Assembly (NCBI RefSeq): GCF_002929335.1
Contig: NZ_PJIL01000010.1
Coordinates: 1-64,000, forward strand
DNA: 64,000 bases
Source of the DNA: Arthrobacter sp. Y81
Lineage (GTDB): Bacteria; Actinomycetota; Actinomycetes; Actinomycetales; Micrococcaceae
Reading direction: 5' to 3'
The stretch's first letter is position 1; each line of letters starts with the position of its first letter. Below the pieces are notes generated by a model that searched no databases, had not been told where the DNA came from, and saw only the letters and a program-made list of their open reading frames with translations. Below, in pieces: positions 7,827-15,571 of the stretch. The position numbers and the translations under genes are program-made.

Positions 7827-8369
7827 ATGGTATTTGCCCCTGACACTGAGGTTGCACTCCGTACCGTGGTGAGACTGATCAACAGCGCCGCCAACGGCGA
7901 AGAGCACCTCGCAACGGTCGGGGATTTGGACCGCTTTCTCCACGAGGAAGGGTTCTCCGGCGCGAGGGCCCGGGACGCGGCTGAACTGGCCAGCGTCCAT
8001 AAACTGCGGGGCCAACTCACCGAACTCTGGACCATGGATGAGGACTCGGCCGTCGAAACAGTCAACCGGCTGCTCCGCGACGCCAGTGCCCTGCCGCAGC
8101 TGATCAAGCACGATGAATGGGACTGGCATCTGCACGCCACCACGCGGGAAGCCCCTTTGGCGGACAGAATGAGCACCGAAGCCGCCATGGCACTGGTGGA
8201 TGTGATCCGCAGCAAGGAGATGGACCGGATGCTGGTCTGCGCCGCGGAAGATTGCGACGCCGTGGTGCTCGACCTCAGCCGGAACCGGTCCAAGCGGTAT
8301 TGCGATACCGGGAACTGCGCCAACCGGGCGCATGTGGCCGCTTACCGTGCGCGGAAGGCGGCGTCATAG
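7827..8369 (+). CDS. CGNR zinc-finger / ABATE domain protein, putative regulator
   Basis: The 180-residue protein has an N-terminal ABATE-like helical domain and a C-terminal CGNR zinc finger: CAAEDC, then YCDTGNCANR and a basic tail (AHVAAYRARK). Four Cys residues are placed to bind Zn. Family members are thought to be ligand-responsive DNA-binding regulators. The fourth knuckle reads CANR instead of CGNR, a common variant. AAGGAG precedes the ATG. It is divergent from an EamA exporter, so regulation of that exporter and of itself is plausible but unproven. Confidence 0.85.
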   Translation: MVFAPDTEVALRTVVRLINSAANGEEHLATVGDLDRFLHEEGFSGARARDAAELASVHKLRGQLTELWTMDEDSAVETVNRLLRDASALPQLIKHDEWDWHLHATTREAPLADRMSTEAAMALVDVIRSKEMDRMLVCAAEDCDAVVLDLSRNRSKRYCDTGNCANRAHVAAYRARKAAS

Positions 8370-8375
8370 GAAACC

Positions 8376-8395
8376 GCGCCGGCCGGAACCGGCGC
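8376..8395. terminator. GC-rich hairpin between convergent genes
   Basis: Seven-base arms GCGCCGG and CCGGCGC (8376-8382, 8389-8395) with a six-base loop lie in the 34-bp gap between the CGNR gene and the convergent small membrane-protein gene. There is no T run, so termination is only likely. Confidence 0.45.
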
Positions 8396-8403
8396 CCGAA
8401 GAT

Positions 8404-8766
8404 CTAGCGGGGGTCGGCGCCGGGCGCGGAATCCGGCGTCCCCGGGGCCTGGGACTCCGGACGTGCGGAGTAGCCGCCGTGCCCGGAGGACTTTTTCGAA
8501 CTCAGATTGACACCGGAACCCTTGCCCAGGTGGTCGGGGTTGTCCTTGTAGCTCATCGAGAGCATGGCGGCGATGACCAGGGTCACGATGAATGCAATGC
8601 CGGCACCGGTGAAGGCGAGATCGAAACGGGGAGCCCGGGAGCTGCCCCCGGAGGCGAAGATCAGCACGGCAAAGAACGCCAGGACAGCCCAGAATGCGGA
8701 GAACATGAGGGGTCCCCTGACCGAGGTCCGCAGATTGCGCGGTTCTCCTGGTTTCTGGTGTGCCAA
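8404..8766 (-). CDS. Small two-TM membrane protein, function unknown
   Basis: The 120-residue protein has a short basic N-terminus, two membrane helices (about residues 20-40 and 50-70) and a soluble tail rich in Ser, Gly and Pro. No family is recognised. The start is TTG, chosen because GGAGG stands seven bases upstream and no better start exists. It lies 83 bases downstream of another membrane-protein gene on the same strand. Confidence 0.65.
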   Translation of the reverse strand: MAHQKPGEPRNLRTSVRGPLMFSAFWAVLAFFAVLIFASGGSSRAPRFDLAFTGAGIAFIVTLVIAAMLSMSYKDNPDHLGKGSGVNLSSKKSSGHGGYSARPESQAPGTPDSAPGADPR

Positions 8767-8821
8767 GGTGTTTCCTCCCGTGCGGCACGGCCGGGGCCCT
8801 GCCGCCTTTAGTCAAGCGATT

Positions 8822-8840
8822 GTTCTACACGAAGTAGAAC
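8822..8840. promoter_or_regulatory. Inverted repeat GTTCTAC-N5-GTAGAAC
   Basis: Perfect 7-bp arms with a 5-base spacer lie in the 83-bp gap between two minus-strand membrane-protein genes. It may be an operator for the downstream gene or a weak terminator for the upstream one. It is not a LexA box, because the half-site order does not fit. Confidence 0.35.
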
Positions 8841-8849
8841 CGTTCCATA

Positions 8850-9446
8850 CTAGTTTACGGCCTCACTGGAAACGGTCTGCGCATCGTGCCGCAGGGTCAG
8901 GGCAGCCAAGATCCAAAGAACGCCGGAAATGATCGCCCCGCCGCCGGCCACCCCCAGCAGGGCATGCGCTCCGAGGCTGATGAAGAACGGCAGGGCCACA
9001 GCAGTTCCCAGGCCGATCACGCCTGAGGCCATCCAGTCGCGCGCCAGGACGCTGCGGCCGCGGTACAGGATTCCCAGGTAGAGTTCCGCTGCCCCCAGCA
9101 GGCCCAGGCCAAGTGCCGCGATGACGCCGAACACCAGTTCACCGCCCAGGAACACCACGGCAACACCGGCCCCGGTCATGGCAGCGCCGGCTGCGGCCAT
9201 GGCTTTGCCGGCCGGCTGCTTGGCTGCAATGCCAAACTGCCCGATACCGCGCAGCAGCGTCACACCGGTGGCCAGCAGGTAGAGGCCGCCCGCCCAGCCC
9301 ATTTCGGATGCCGACGGCGCCGCCCAGAACACGGTCACCGCGCCGAAGGCAAGGGCTACCACCGCCCTGGTGAGCACCGGCTTCCACAGGTCCGCGGCGG
9401 GAGCGGTGAGGGCAGCAGGATCGGCAGGAGATGCGGGGAGGGTCAC
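8850..9446 (-). CDS. HdeD/DUF308-like multi-TM membrane protein
   Basis: This 198-residue protein has six closely spaced hydrophobic helices rich in Gly and Ala, in the pattern of three helical pairs seen in HdeD/DUF308 proteins. The function of that group is unclear. No catalytic residue is evident. It sits between the MATE exporter and the two-TM protein on the same strand, with 69 bases to the MATE stop. Confidence 0.6.
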   Translation of the reverse strand: MTLPASPADPAALTAPAADLWKPVLTRAVVALAFGAVTVFWAAPSASEMGWAGGLYLLATGVTLLRGIGQFGIAAKQPAGKAMAAAGAAMTGAGVAVVFLGGELVFGVIAALGLGLLGAAELYLGILYRGRSVLARDWMASGVIGLGTAVALPFFISLGAHALLGVAGGGAIISGVLWILAALTLRHDAQTVSSEAVN

Positions 9447-9515
9447 GCGTCCAGTTTAGTGCGCAGCGGATTCCACGCGAACCCGGCACGCGAACCGCGC
9501 AGCCGAACCGGCTGG

Positions 9516-10886
9516 TCAGCCCCGGGAACCGGCCTGGGACGAACCCAGGACCATCCACTTGTCGGTCCTTGCCCGCAGGCCCAGGGTCACAGCGCGGGCG
9601 GACATGTAGCCCAGCGAAAAGGCAACCCACAACCAGGCGAGGCCGGCGGCGCCGTCGACTGCCGCAAGCCGCACGGCCACCAGCAGGGGCACGTACACCG
9701 CAAGGTTTACGACGCCGGCGATCGCCAGGTACTTCGCGTCACCGGCACCAATGAGGACGCCGTCCAGGACAAAAACGTAGCCGGCGAGCGGCTGTCCCAC
9801 GGCGAGCACCCACAGCGAGAGCATCAGCGCGGACTGGACGCCGGCGTCGGACGTGAAGAGGCCGCCCGCCCACGGAGCCGCAACGGCCAGCAACACACCG
9901 GTGACCACACCAAAACCCGCACCCCAGCGGATCATGGTCCGGGTCAGCTCGCGCACTTTGGCAGGGTTGGCCGCACCCAACTCCTTGCCGATCAGGGCCT
10001 GGGCGGCAATGGCCAGGGCATCCAGGGCGAACGCCAGGAACGTGAAGATGGTCATGGCCAGCTGATGGGCGGCCAGGTTCACCGAGCCCTGGGCCGTAAC
10101 CACGAGCACCGTTGCGAGGATCGCGATGCGCAGGCTCAGCGTCCGCAGCATGAGCCAGGACCCCACTTTGGTCATGGCCCGCACTCCCCGCCAGTCCGGC
10201 CGCAGCGAGACGCCGTGGTCGCGGGCATTGCGCTGGACGATGACCAGATACACCAGGGCCATGGCCCACTGGGCGATGCTGGTGCCCACGGCGGAACCGG
10301 TCACGGACCAATTCAGCCCATAGACGAGGGCCAGGTTGAGGAGAATGTTCAGGGTGAAGCCCGCCGATGCCACGGCCAGCGGCGTCCGCGTGTCCTGCAG
10401 CCCGCGCAGCACCCCGGTGCCGGCGAAAATCAGGAGCATGGCCACGAGTCCGGGCATGGACCAGCGGAGATAGTCGACGGCGAACTGGCGGACATCGCCC
10501 GTTGCCCCCATCAGGTCGACCAGGAGCTCGGCACCGGCAAACCCTGCCGCTGCCAGCACCAGGCCCAGGACAAGTGCCAGCCACACGCCGTCCCGGCCTG
10601 CCGCCAGTGCCTTGGGGAGCTTGCCCTCGCCGATGGCCCGGGCAACCGCCGGGGTGGTGGAGTACGCCAGGAACACCATGAGGCCAACGGCCGTGTGGAG
10701 CACCGCGGACGCCAGCCCCACCCCTGCCAGTTGTGCCACACCGAGGTGGCCAACGATGGCCGAGTCCGCCAGAAGGAAGAGCGGCTCGGCGATTAGGGCG
10801 CCGAACGCCGGGACGGCTAGGCGGAGGATTTCCCGGGTGTTCCGGCCGGCGGGAACAACTTCGGCGGTGGCGGGTGATTCTGGCAC
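9516..10886 (-). CDS. MATE-family multidrug exporter (DinF-like)
   Basis: The 456-residue protein has twelve membrane helices in two MATE repeats. The first repeat reads LAVPAFGALIAEPLFLLADSA followed by VGHLG, the DinF-branch signature with the conserved acidic residue in helix 1-2. The second repeat begins near WGAGFGVVTGV. It should export cationic compounds using a Na+ or H+ gradient across the cytoplasmic membrane. The gene diverges from doxX, and the region between contains two MarR-type palindromes, so both could be controlled together. Confidence 0.85.
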   Translation of the reverse strand: MPESPATAEVVPAGRNTREILRLAVPAFGALIAEPLFLLADSAIVGHLGVAQLAGVGLASAVLHTAVGLMVFLAYSTTPAVARAIGEGKLPKALAAGRDGVWLALVLGLVLAAAGFAGAELLVDLMGATGDVRQFAVDYLRWSMPGLVAMLLIFAGTGVLRGLQDTRTPLAVASAGFTLNILLNLALVYGLNWSVTGSAVGTSIAQWAMALVYLVIVQRNARDHGVSLRPDWRGVRAMTKVGSWLMLRTLSLRIAILATVLVVTAQGSVNLAAHQLAMTIFTFLAFALDALAIAAQALIGKELGAANPAKVRELTRTMIRWGAGFGVVTGVLLAVAAPWAGGLFTSDAGVQSALMLSLWVLAVGQPLAGYVFVLDGVLIGAGDAKYLAIAGVVNLAVYVPLLVAVRLAAVDGAAGLAWLWVAFSLGYMSARAVTLGLRARTDKWMVLGSSQAGSRG

Positions 10887-10926
10887 GGATTCAGCCTATC
10901 GGGAGAGACCCGTCACATGCCGCTTC

Positions 10927-10980
10927 AATTAGTTGACTCTTCAACTAATTCTTGGCAATGTTAATTATTGAAGTTTCAAT
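10927..10980. promoter_or_regulatory. Two MarR-type palindromes upstream of doxX
   Basis: Site 1 (10927-10950) has 10-bp perfect arms AATTAGTTGA and TCAACTAATT around CTCT. Site 2 (10967-10980) is ATTGAA-GT-TTCAAT. Both carry TTGA/TCAA half-sites typical of MarR-family operators, in an AT-rich island. TTGACT inside site 1 and TTGGCA (10952-10957) are candidate -35 elements. No marR gene is in the window, so the regulator acts from elsewhere. Confidence 0.65.
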
Positions 10981-11041
10981 GGCGCGTTCCTCACGGGGCG
11001 TGCGGCAATGTCCCACCGATCTCCGAAATGGTGAAACTCCT

Positions 11042-11476
11042 ATGAATCAGTCCACACTGACCACCACAGCACTCACTATCCTGCGCGTCATAGCTGGATT
11101 CCTCTTCGCAGCCCACGGCTGGCAGAAGTTCAATGAGTGGACCATCGCGGGCACCCAGGCCTCGTTCGCCAAGATGGGCGTACCGGCCGCTGAACTGGCA
11201 GCCCCCGCCGTCGCCACTCTCGAGCTTGTTGGCGGCATCGCGCTGATCCTCGGGGTGCTGACACGCATCTTCGCCGCACTTCTCGCGCTGGACATGCTCG
11301 GCGCCCTGTTCCTTGTCCACGCCTCTGCCGGCGTTTTCGCCGCCACGGGCGGTTACGAGCTGGTGCTTCTGCTTGCAGCCGGAGCCCTCGCCATTGCCCT
11401 GACCGGCGCGGGCAAGGTGGCCGTGGACCGCGCCCTGTTCGGCCGCAGCAACTCGAAGCTCAGCGTCCTCGCCTAA
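11042..11476 (+). CDS. DoxX-family membrane protein
   Basis: The 144-residue protein has four membrane helices. ILRVIAGFLFAAHGWQKF is the DoxX first helix, and LELVGGIALILGVLTR the second. DoxX proteins are membrane components linked to quinone, thiosulfate or thiol-oxidant handling; the exact activity varies. I chose the ATG at 11042 over an upstream ATG at 10952, because the longer form would start inside the operator region. A strong terminator follows. Confidence 0.85.
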   Translation: MNQSTLTTTALTILRVIAGFLFAAHGWQKFNEWTIAGTQASFAKMGVPAAELAAPAVATLELVGGIALILGVLTRIFAALLALDMLGALFLVHASAGVFAATGGYELVLLLAAGALAIALTGAGKVAVDRALFGRSNSKLSVLA

Positions 11477-11507
11477 GCAGCCGTCCCCCGAAACAAAGAA
11501 AACCCGC

Positions 11508-11554
11508 ACGACGCCGGGCCGGTCACCAAGAGGCGGCCGGCCCGGCGTCGTTTT
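11508..11554 (+). terminator. Rho-independent terminator of doxX
   Basis: A perfect 15-bp stem (11508-11522 with 11537-11551) is followed by a short T run. It lies 32 bases after the doxX stop, in the gap to the convergent aztD-like gene. Confidence 0.85.
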
Positions 11555-11567
11555 CCGTGGGTACTCC

Positions 11568-11592
11568 AAAAAAATATTCCAAACTTGGAATA
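11568..11592 (-). terminator. AT-rich terminator of the aztD-like gene
   Basis: Read on the minus strand, the arms TATTCCAA and TTGGAATA (forward 11575-11592) are followed by seven Ts (forward 11568-11574). The palindrome touches the stop codon at 11593-11595. The two-base centre means the real loop must open by a few pairs. Confidence 0.7.
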
Positions 11593-12999
11593 CTAGCCGG
11601 AGACTCCCGTCAACTCGTTGGGCACGTGCGGCAGCTCAGCTGATTTCTTTACGCCGCCCGACGCAAGGTCCACGGCATGGATCACCCGGCGGGCCGGCTC
11701 GGTGACGTATGCAGTGGAGCCCTGCACGAACAATGTGGGGCGCGGATCCTGCCACGTCTCGGACTCCTCCCACGCCTCCACCACCGGAACGGTGGACGTG
11801 ATGTTTCCGGTCAGCGGATCGATGATCCGCAGGGCACCGTCGGTCCCCAGCACCAGGGCCTCGCCCTCGGGGCCCCTGCCCAGCGAGCGGAACGAGTAGC
11901 TGGTGCCGAGCTCCACGAGGCGGAGGGTCGCCGTGTCCGTATTCACGAGTGACACACGTGTTGGACGCTCCAGTTCGGCCTCCCTGTCGACTTTGTAGTC
12001 GCCCACGACCACGGGCGACTCCGGCGATCCCGCCTGGTTCCCCATTCGGCCGTAGGTGTCAGGACTGGCCACCTTGGAAATGCGGCCGTCGCGGTAGATG
12101 AGCATCCCGTTTTCGCAGCCCACCACAACGGCGTCCTGCCCTGCCGATGCCTCGCCATGCACGCCCGGGCAGTCCTCGTTGCGCACCAGTTCGGTCCGGT
12201 CCTGGCCCGCCCCGGCACTGAGGACGGCGACTCCCCTCCTCGCCTCATCGTCGCCAAGGGTTACCAGCAGCTTGCCGTCCTTCAGCGGCACCGCCACGCC
12301 GTGGTGGGCTTCCGGCGTGGTGTAGACATCAGTCCCCGGAAGATCCCCGCCTTCTTCCGCCAGTCCGGCCGGGTCGAAGATTTCAACTTTTCCCGAACCG
12401 TCACTGAAAAGTGCTGTCCTGCCGGCATGGAATACGGCATGGCCGGGCTTGATCGCCTCAAACGCGGTGTCCGTAAGGGCCGGCGGCGCAGCATAGGAAT
12501 GCCCGTGATCGCCATGCTTTTCGGTCCAGACGCCGGCATCAAACACCCGGAAGGCGCTGCCGGTCGATACCAGGACATGACGGCCGTCGCCCGCGGGGTT
12601 CAGCCTGTTGAAGCCCGCGAGCTCTGCCTCGCCCACCACCTCCAGCGACGCGGCGTCCAGCACCGTGATGCCCTCGGCGTGCGTCATGACCAGCCTGGGC
12701 ACCGGGCCCTGGACTTCCTGGGTGGCGGCGGACTCGGCAGCCCGCCCCGTGGCTTGCGCGCCGGCTCCCGCGGCGTCACCGCCGACGCTTCCGGGAGCAG
12801 CACCGGCGCAGCCGCTCAGTACGAGAGCCGATGCAGCCAATGCCGCCGCACCGGAGAGGCGGGGAAGGGAGGCGCCAGGTCGCCGGGGCGCCGAGAGGCC
12901 GGCGGGCCACAGGAGCACCCGCGGGATGCGGGCTGGCGCGGACAGCGGGGAGTGGAGAAGGAGCCAGAAGCGGGACGGGCGTCGAGTGGGATTCGTCAT
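11593..12999 (-). CDS. aztD: Zinc metallochaperone AztD-like beta-propeller lipoprotein
   Basis: The 468-residue protein has a long N-terminal region ending in a lipobox (LVLSGC). A repeat-rich domain with recurring VLDAASL, RVFDAG and IIDPLTG blades follows, typical of a seven-bladed propeller. EKHGDHGHSY is the His/Asp metal-binding loop seen in AztD, which passes zinc to the solute-binding protein AztC. No aztABC genes are next to it, so it is an orphan copy. The mRNA is probably near-leaderless: a TATCAT -10 and a Zur/Fur-like box lie right before the ATG. The first 45 residues are unusually long for a signal peptide, so the true start could be internal. Confidence 0.78.
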   Translation of the reverse strand: MTNPTRRPSRFWLLLHSPLSAPARIPRVLLWPAGLSAPRRPGASLPRLSGAAALAASALVLSGCAGAAPGSVGGDAAGAGAQATGRAAESAATQEVQGPVPRLVMTHAEGITVLDAASLEVVGEAELAGFNRLNPAGDGRHVLVSTGSAFRVFDAGVWTEKHGDHGHSYAAPPALTDTAFEAIKPGHAVFHAGRTALFSDGSGKVEIFDPAGLAEEGGDLPGTDVYTTPEAHHGVAVPLKDGKLLVTLGDDEARRGVAVLSAGAGQDRTELVRNEDCPGVHGEASAGQDAVVVGCENGMLIYRDGRISKVASPDTYGRMGNQAGSPESPVVVGDYKVDREAELERPTRVSLVNTDTATLRLVELGTSYSFRSLGRGPEGEALVLGTDGALRIIDPLTGNITSTVPVVEAWEESETWQDPRPTLFVQGSTAYVTEPARRVIHAVDLASGGVKKSAELPHVPNELTGVSG

Positions 13000-13005
13000 G
13001 AACTA

Positions 13006-13034
13006 AATGATAGTGATTCTCATTAGCTAATCAA
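13006..13034 (-). promoter_or_regulatory. aztD promoter overlapped by a Zur/Fur-like box
   Basis: On the minus strand TTGATT (forward 13029-13034) and TATCAT (forward 13007-13012) are separated by 16 bases, a good sigma-A promoter. The imperfect AT-rich palindrome AATGA...TCATT (forward 13006-13024) covers the -10, as in Zur- or Fur-repressed promoters. Because the gene product is a predicted zinc chaperone, Zur is the likelier regulator. The -10 to ATG distance is about seven bases. Confidence 0.65.
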
Positions 13035-13076
13035 ATCGAATGAAGATGGGAAACACAGCCTCCCCCGGCAACGGAC

Positions 13077-13116
13077 GCCGCCGCACCCCGCATATGGCGG
13101 GTGGGGCGGCGTTTGT
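13077..13116. terminator. Strong GC hairpin with T-rich tail between divergent genes
   Basis: A GC-rich imperfect stem (about 13078-13093 with 13098-13112) closes on ATAT and is followed by TTTGTGT. It looks like an intrinsic terminator on the + strand, yet no + strand gene precedes it; the neighbours are divergent. It may end an unannotated short transcript or insulate the thioesterase promoter. Confidence 0.45.
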
Positions 13117-13162
13117 GTCATTCCGACCGGGCGGTACGCCGGGTCATCAGTAAACTCTCAGC

Positions 13163-14179
13163 ATGAGCGAGACTGCCGCCAATTCAGTGACCCTCCGCTT
13201 CCTAGCGGCCCCCACCGACGTCGGCCACAGCGGTTCCGTGGACGCCGGAACGGTCCTCGAGTGGGTTGACAAGGCTGCTTACGCTGCCGCCGTCGGCTGG
13301 TCCAAGTCCTATTGCGTGACCGCCTACGTGGGCAATATCCACTTTGCGGATCCGGTCAACAGCGGCGACATGGTGGAGGTCACTGCCACGATCGTCTACA
13401 CCGGGCGCTCCTCCATGCATATCCGGACGATGGTGTCCTCCGGCGACCCCAAAGGCGGCCCGGCCACGATGCGCAGCCAGTGCATGGTCATCTTCGTGGC
13501 CGTGGGCCCGGACGGGAAGCCGGTACCCGTCACGCAGTTCGAGCCGTCCACCGCGGAGGAAATCGAAGAGCGCGACCACGCCCTGGCACGGATCAAGGTC
13601 CGCGAAGACATCGTCCAGGCAATGAACGCGCAGGAATACACGGACGCCGGAACCGCCGAACGGGTTGTCCTCCGTTTTATGGCCGCTCCCACGGATGTGA
13701 ACTGGGGCGGCAAGGTGCACGGCGGCATCGTCATGAAATGGATCGACGAGGCCGCCTATGTGTGCGCTTCGCGGTACTGCGGCAAGGACACCGTGGCCGT
13801 GTTCTCCGGCGGCGTGCGCTTCTACCGTCCGCTGCTGATCGGCCACGTGGTGGAAGTGGAAGCGCGGCTGGTGTACACCGGCACCAAGGGGATGCACATT
13901 GCCGTGCACGTCCGTTCCGGCGATCCCAAGGGCCGGGAGATGAACCTCACCACCTACTGCCTGACCGTCATGGTGGCCCGCGACGCCGCCGGGAACTCGG
14001 TGCCCATTCTGCCCTGGGTGCCGGTCTCCGAGGAGGACAAGCGGCTGCACACCCACGCCCGGGAACTGCTGGAGATCCGGGGCCGGGCACCTGGAAACCG
14101 GCTGCCAAACCACCTGCTGGCCGGTGGCGCGGCGCGCGACACTGCACAGGACACGGCCACGGCGGGGCAGGCGACGTAG
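13163..14179 (+). CDS. Acyl-CoA thioesterase with two hotdog domains
   Basis: The 338-residue protein contains two tandem hotdog domains, about residues 8-125 and 165-285. Each has the block LRFLAAPTDV / LRFMAAPTDV, then GTVLEWVDKAAY / GGIVMKWIDEAAY, matching the YciA/BACH type with a catalytic Asp near the helix start. Each ends with HIRTMVSSGDPKG / HIAVHVRSGDPKG. It should hydrolyse acyl-CoA to free acid and CoA in the cytoplasm. The first domain has DAGTVLEW where the second has HGGIVMKW, so the first may be less active. TAAACT lies just before the ATG, fitting a leaderless mRNA. Confidence 0.88.
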   Translation: MSETAANSVTLRFLAAPTDVGHSGSVDAGTVLEWVDKAAYAAAVGWSKSYCVTAYVGNIHFADPVNSGDMVEVTATIVYTGRSSMHIRTMVSSGDPKGGPATMRSQCMVIFVAVGPDGKPVPVTQFEPSTAEEIEERDHALARIKVREDIVQAMNAQEYTDAGTAERVVLRFMAAPTDVNWGGKVHGGIVMKWIDEAAYVCASRYCGKDTVAVFSGGVRFYRPLLIGHVVEVEARLVYTGTKGMHIAVHVRSGDPKGREMNLTTYCLTVMVARDAAGNSVPILPWVPVSEEDKRLHTHARELLEIRGRAPGNRLPNHLLAGGAARDTAQDTATAGQAT

Positions 14180-14188
14180 CCCGGCAGG

Positions 14189-15571
14189 CTAAAAGCCGCC
14201 GCCTCCGGCGTCGGCCGCCATGTTGGCAAAGCGCGAGTAGTGCCCCTGGAACGCCACCACAATGTCCTTGGTGGGGCCGTTACGGTGTTTGGCGATGAGG
14301 ATGTCCGCCTCGCCGGCGCGCGGCGATTCCTTGTCGTAGACGTCCTCACGGTGGAGCAGGATAACCATGTCGGCGTCCTGCTCGATGGATCCCGACTCAC
14401 GGAGGTCCGAGACCATGGGCCGCTTGTCCTGCCGCTGTTCGGAGCCACGGTTCAGCTGCGAAAGGGCAATCACGGGCACCTGGAGCTCCTTGGCCAGCAG
14501 CTTCAGGGCACGCGAGAACTCTGAGACTTCCTGCTGACGGGATTCGACCTTCTTACCGGAGCTCATCAGCTGCAGGTAGTCAAGGATGACCAGCTTGAGG
14601 TCGTGCTGCTGCTTGAGCCGGCGGCACTTGGCGCGGATTTCCATGAGCGACATGTTCGGGCTGTCGTCAATGAACAGCGGGGCGTCGTTCATCCGGCCCA
14701 TGGTGGTGGCGATCTTGGACCATTGTTCGTCCTTGATGGTGCCCTTACGGAGGTCCTGGAGGCCGATGGTGGCCTCCGCGGAAAGGAGGCGCATGGCGAT
14801 TTCGTTCCGGCCCATTTCCAGGGAGAACATCACCGTGGCGAGGTTGTTCTTGATGGCCGCGGACCGGGCGAAGTCCAGGGCGAACGTGGACTTACCGACG
14901 GCCGGGCGGGCGGCGATGACGATCATCTGCCCCGGGTGCAGGCCGTGGGTGAGCTCATCCAGTTCGTAAAAGCCCGTTGGCACGCCCGTCATGCCTTCGC
15001 CGCGGTGGCCCGAGGCTTCGATCTCGTCCACAGTGGATTCCATGACGTCCTTGAGGACAACGTAGTCCTCAGCCGTACGTCGTTCGGCCACGGCGTAGAT
15101 CTCGGCCTGGGCCTGGTTGACAAGGTCTTCCACTTCACCGTCTGAGCCGTAACCCAGCTGGACGATCTTCGTGCCGGCATTTACCAGCCGCCGCAGGACG
15201 GCACGCTCGGCAACGATCTCCGCATAGTATCCGGCGTTGGCTGCAGTAGGTACGGTCTGGATGAGCTCGTGCAGGTAGGCGGGGCCGCCGATCCTGTTGA
15301 TCTCTCCGCGCTTGGTCAGCTCATCAGACACGGTCACGGCATCGGCAGGCTCGCCGCGGCCATAAAGGTCAATCACGGCCTCGTAGATTGTCTCGTGGGC
15401 GGGGCGGTAGAAGTCCTGGCCGCGCAGGATCTCAACGACGTCGGCGATGGCGTCCTTGGACAGCATCATGCCGCCGAGTACTGATTGCTCAGCAGGGATG
15501 TCCTGGGGCGGCTTTCGGTTGCCTTCGGAACTCCGGGTGCCCTCGATTGAGTCCAGGTGCGTAACTGACAA
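14189..15571 (-). CDS. dnaB: Replicative DNA helicase DnaB
   Basis: The 460-residue helicase has the N-terminal DnaB domain (PPQDIPAEQSVLGGMM) and a RecA-like motor with Walker A ARPAVGKST, Walker B-type LVILDYLQLM, and SQLNRGSEQR and SDLRESGSIEQDAD motifs. It unwinds DNA at the fork as a hexamer. There is no intein. The TTG at 15569-15571 is chosen because GGAGG lies eight bases upstream and the protein then starts with the family's usual N-terminus. The longer upstream frame is not conserved-looking. It lies downstream of a cluster of DnaA boxes. Confidence 0.96.
   Translation of the reverse strand: MSVTHLDSIEGTRSSEGNRKPPQDIPAEQSVLGGMMLSKDAIADVVEILRGQDFYRPAHETIYEAVIDLYGRGEPADAVTVSDELTKRGEINRIGGPAYLHELIQTVPTAANAGYYAEIVAERAVLRRLVNAGTKIVQLGYGSDGEVEDLVNQAQAEIYAVAERRTAEDYVVLKDVMESTVDEIEASGHRGEGMTGVPTGFYELDELTHGLHPGQMIVIAARPAVGKSTFALDFARSAAIKNNLATVMFSLEMGRNEIAMRLLSAEATIGLQDLRKGTIKDEQWSKIATTMGRMNDAPLFIDDSPNMSLMEIRAKCRRLKQQHDLKLVILDYLQLMSSGKKVESRQQEVSEFSRALKLLAKELQVPVIALSQLNRGSEQRQDKRPMVSDLRESGSIEQDADMVILLHREDVYDKESPRAGEADILIAKHRNGPTKDIVVAFQGHYSRFANMAADAGGGGF

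Noticed and set aside
8822..8840. LexA/SOS box
   Set aside because: The GTTC and GAAC half-sites are in the wrong order and spacing for the actinobacterial LexA box.
9459..10796. Long + strand frame opposite the MATE gene
   Set aside because: Composition is Gly/His/Gln-rich and repetitive, there is no ribosome-binding site, and the opposite strand encodes a clear MATE transporter.
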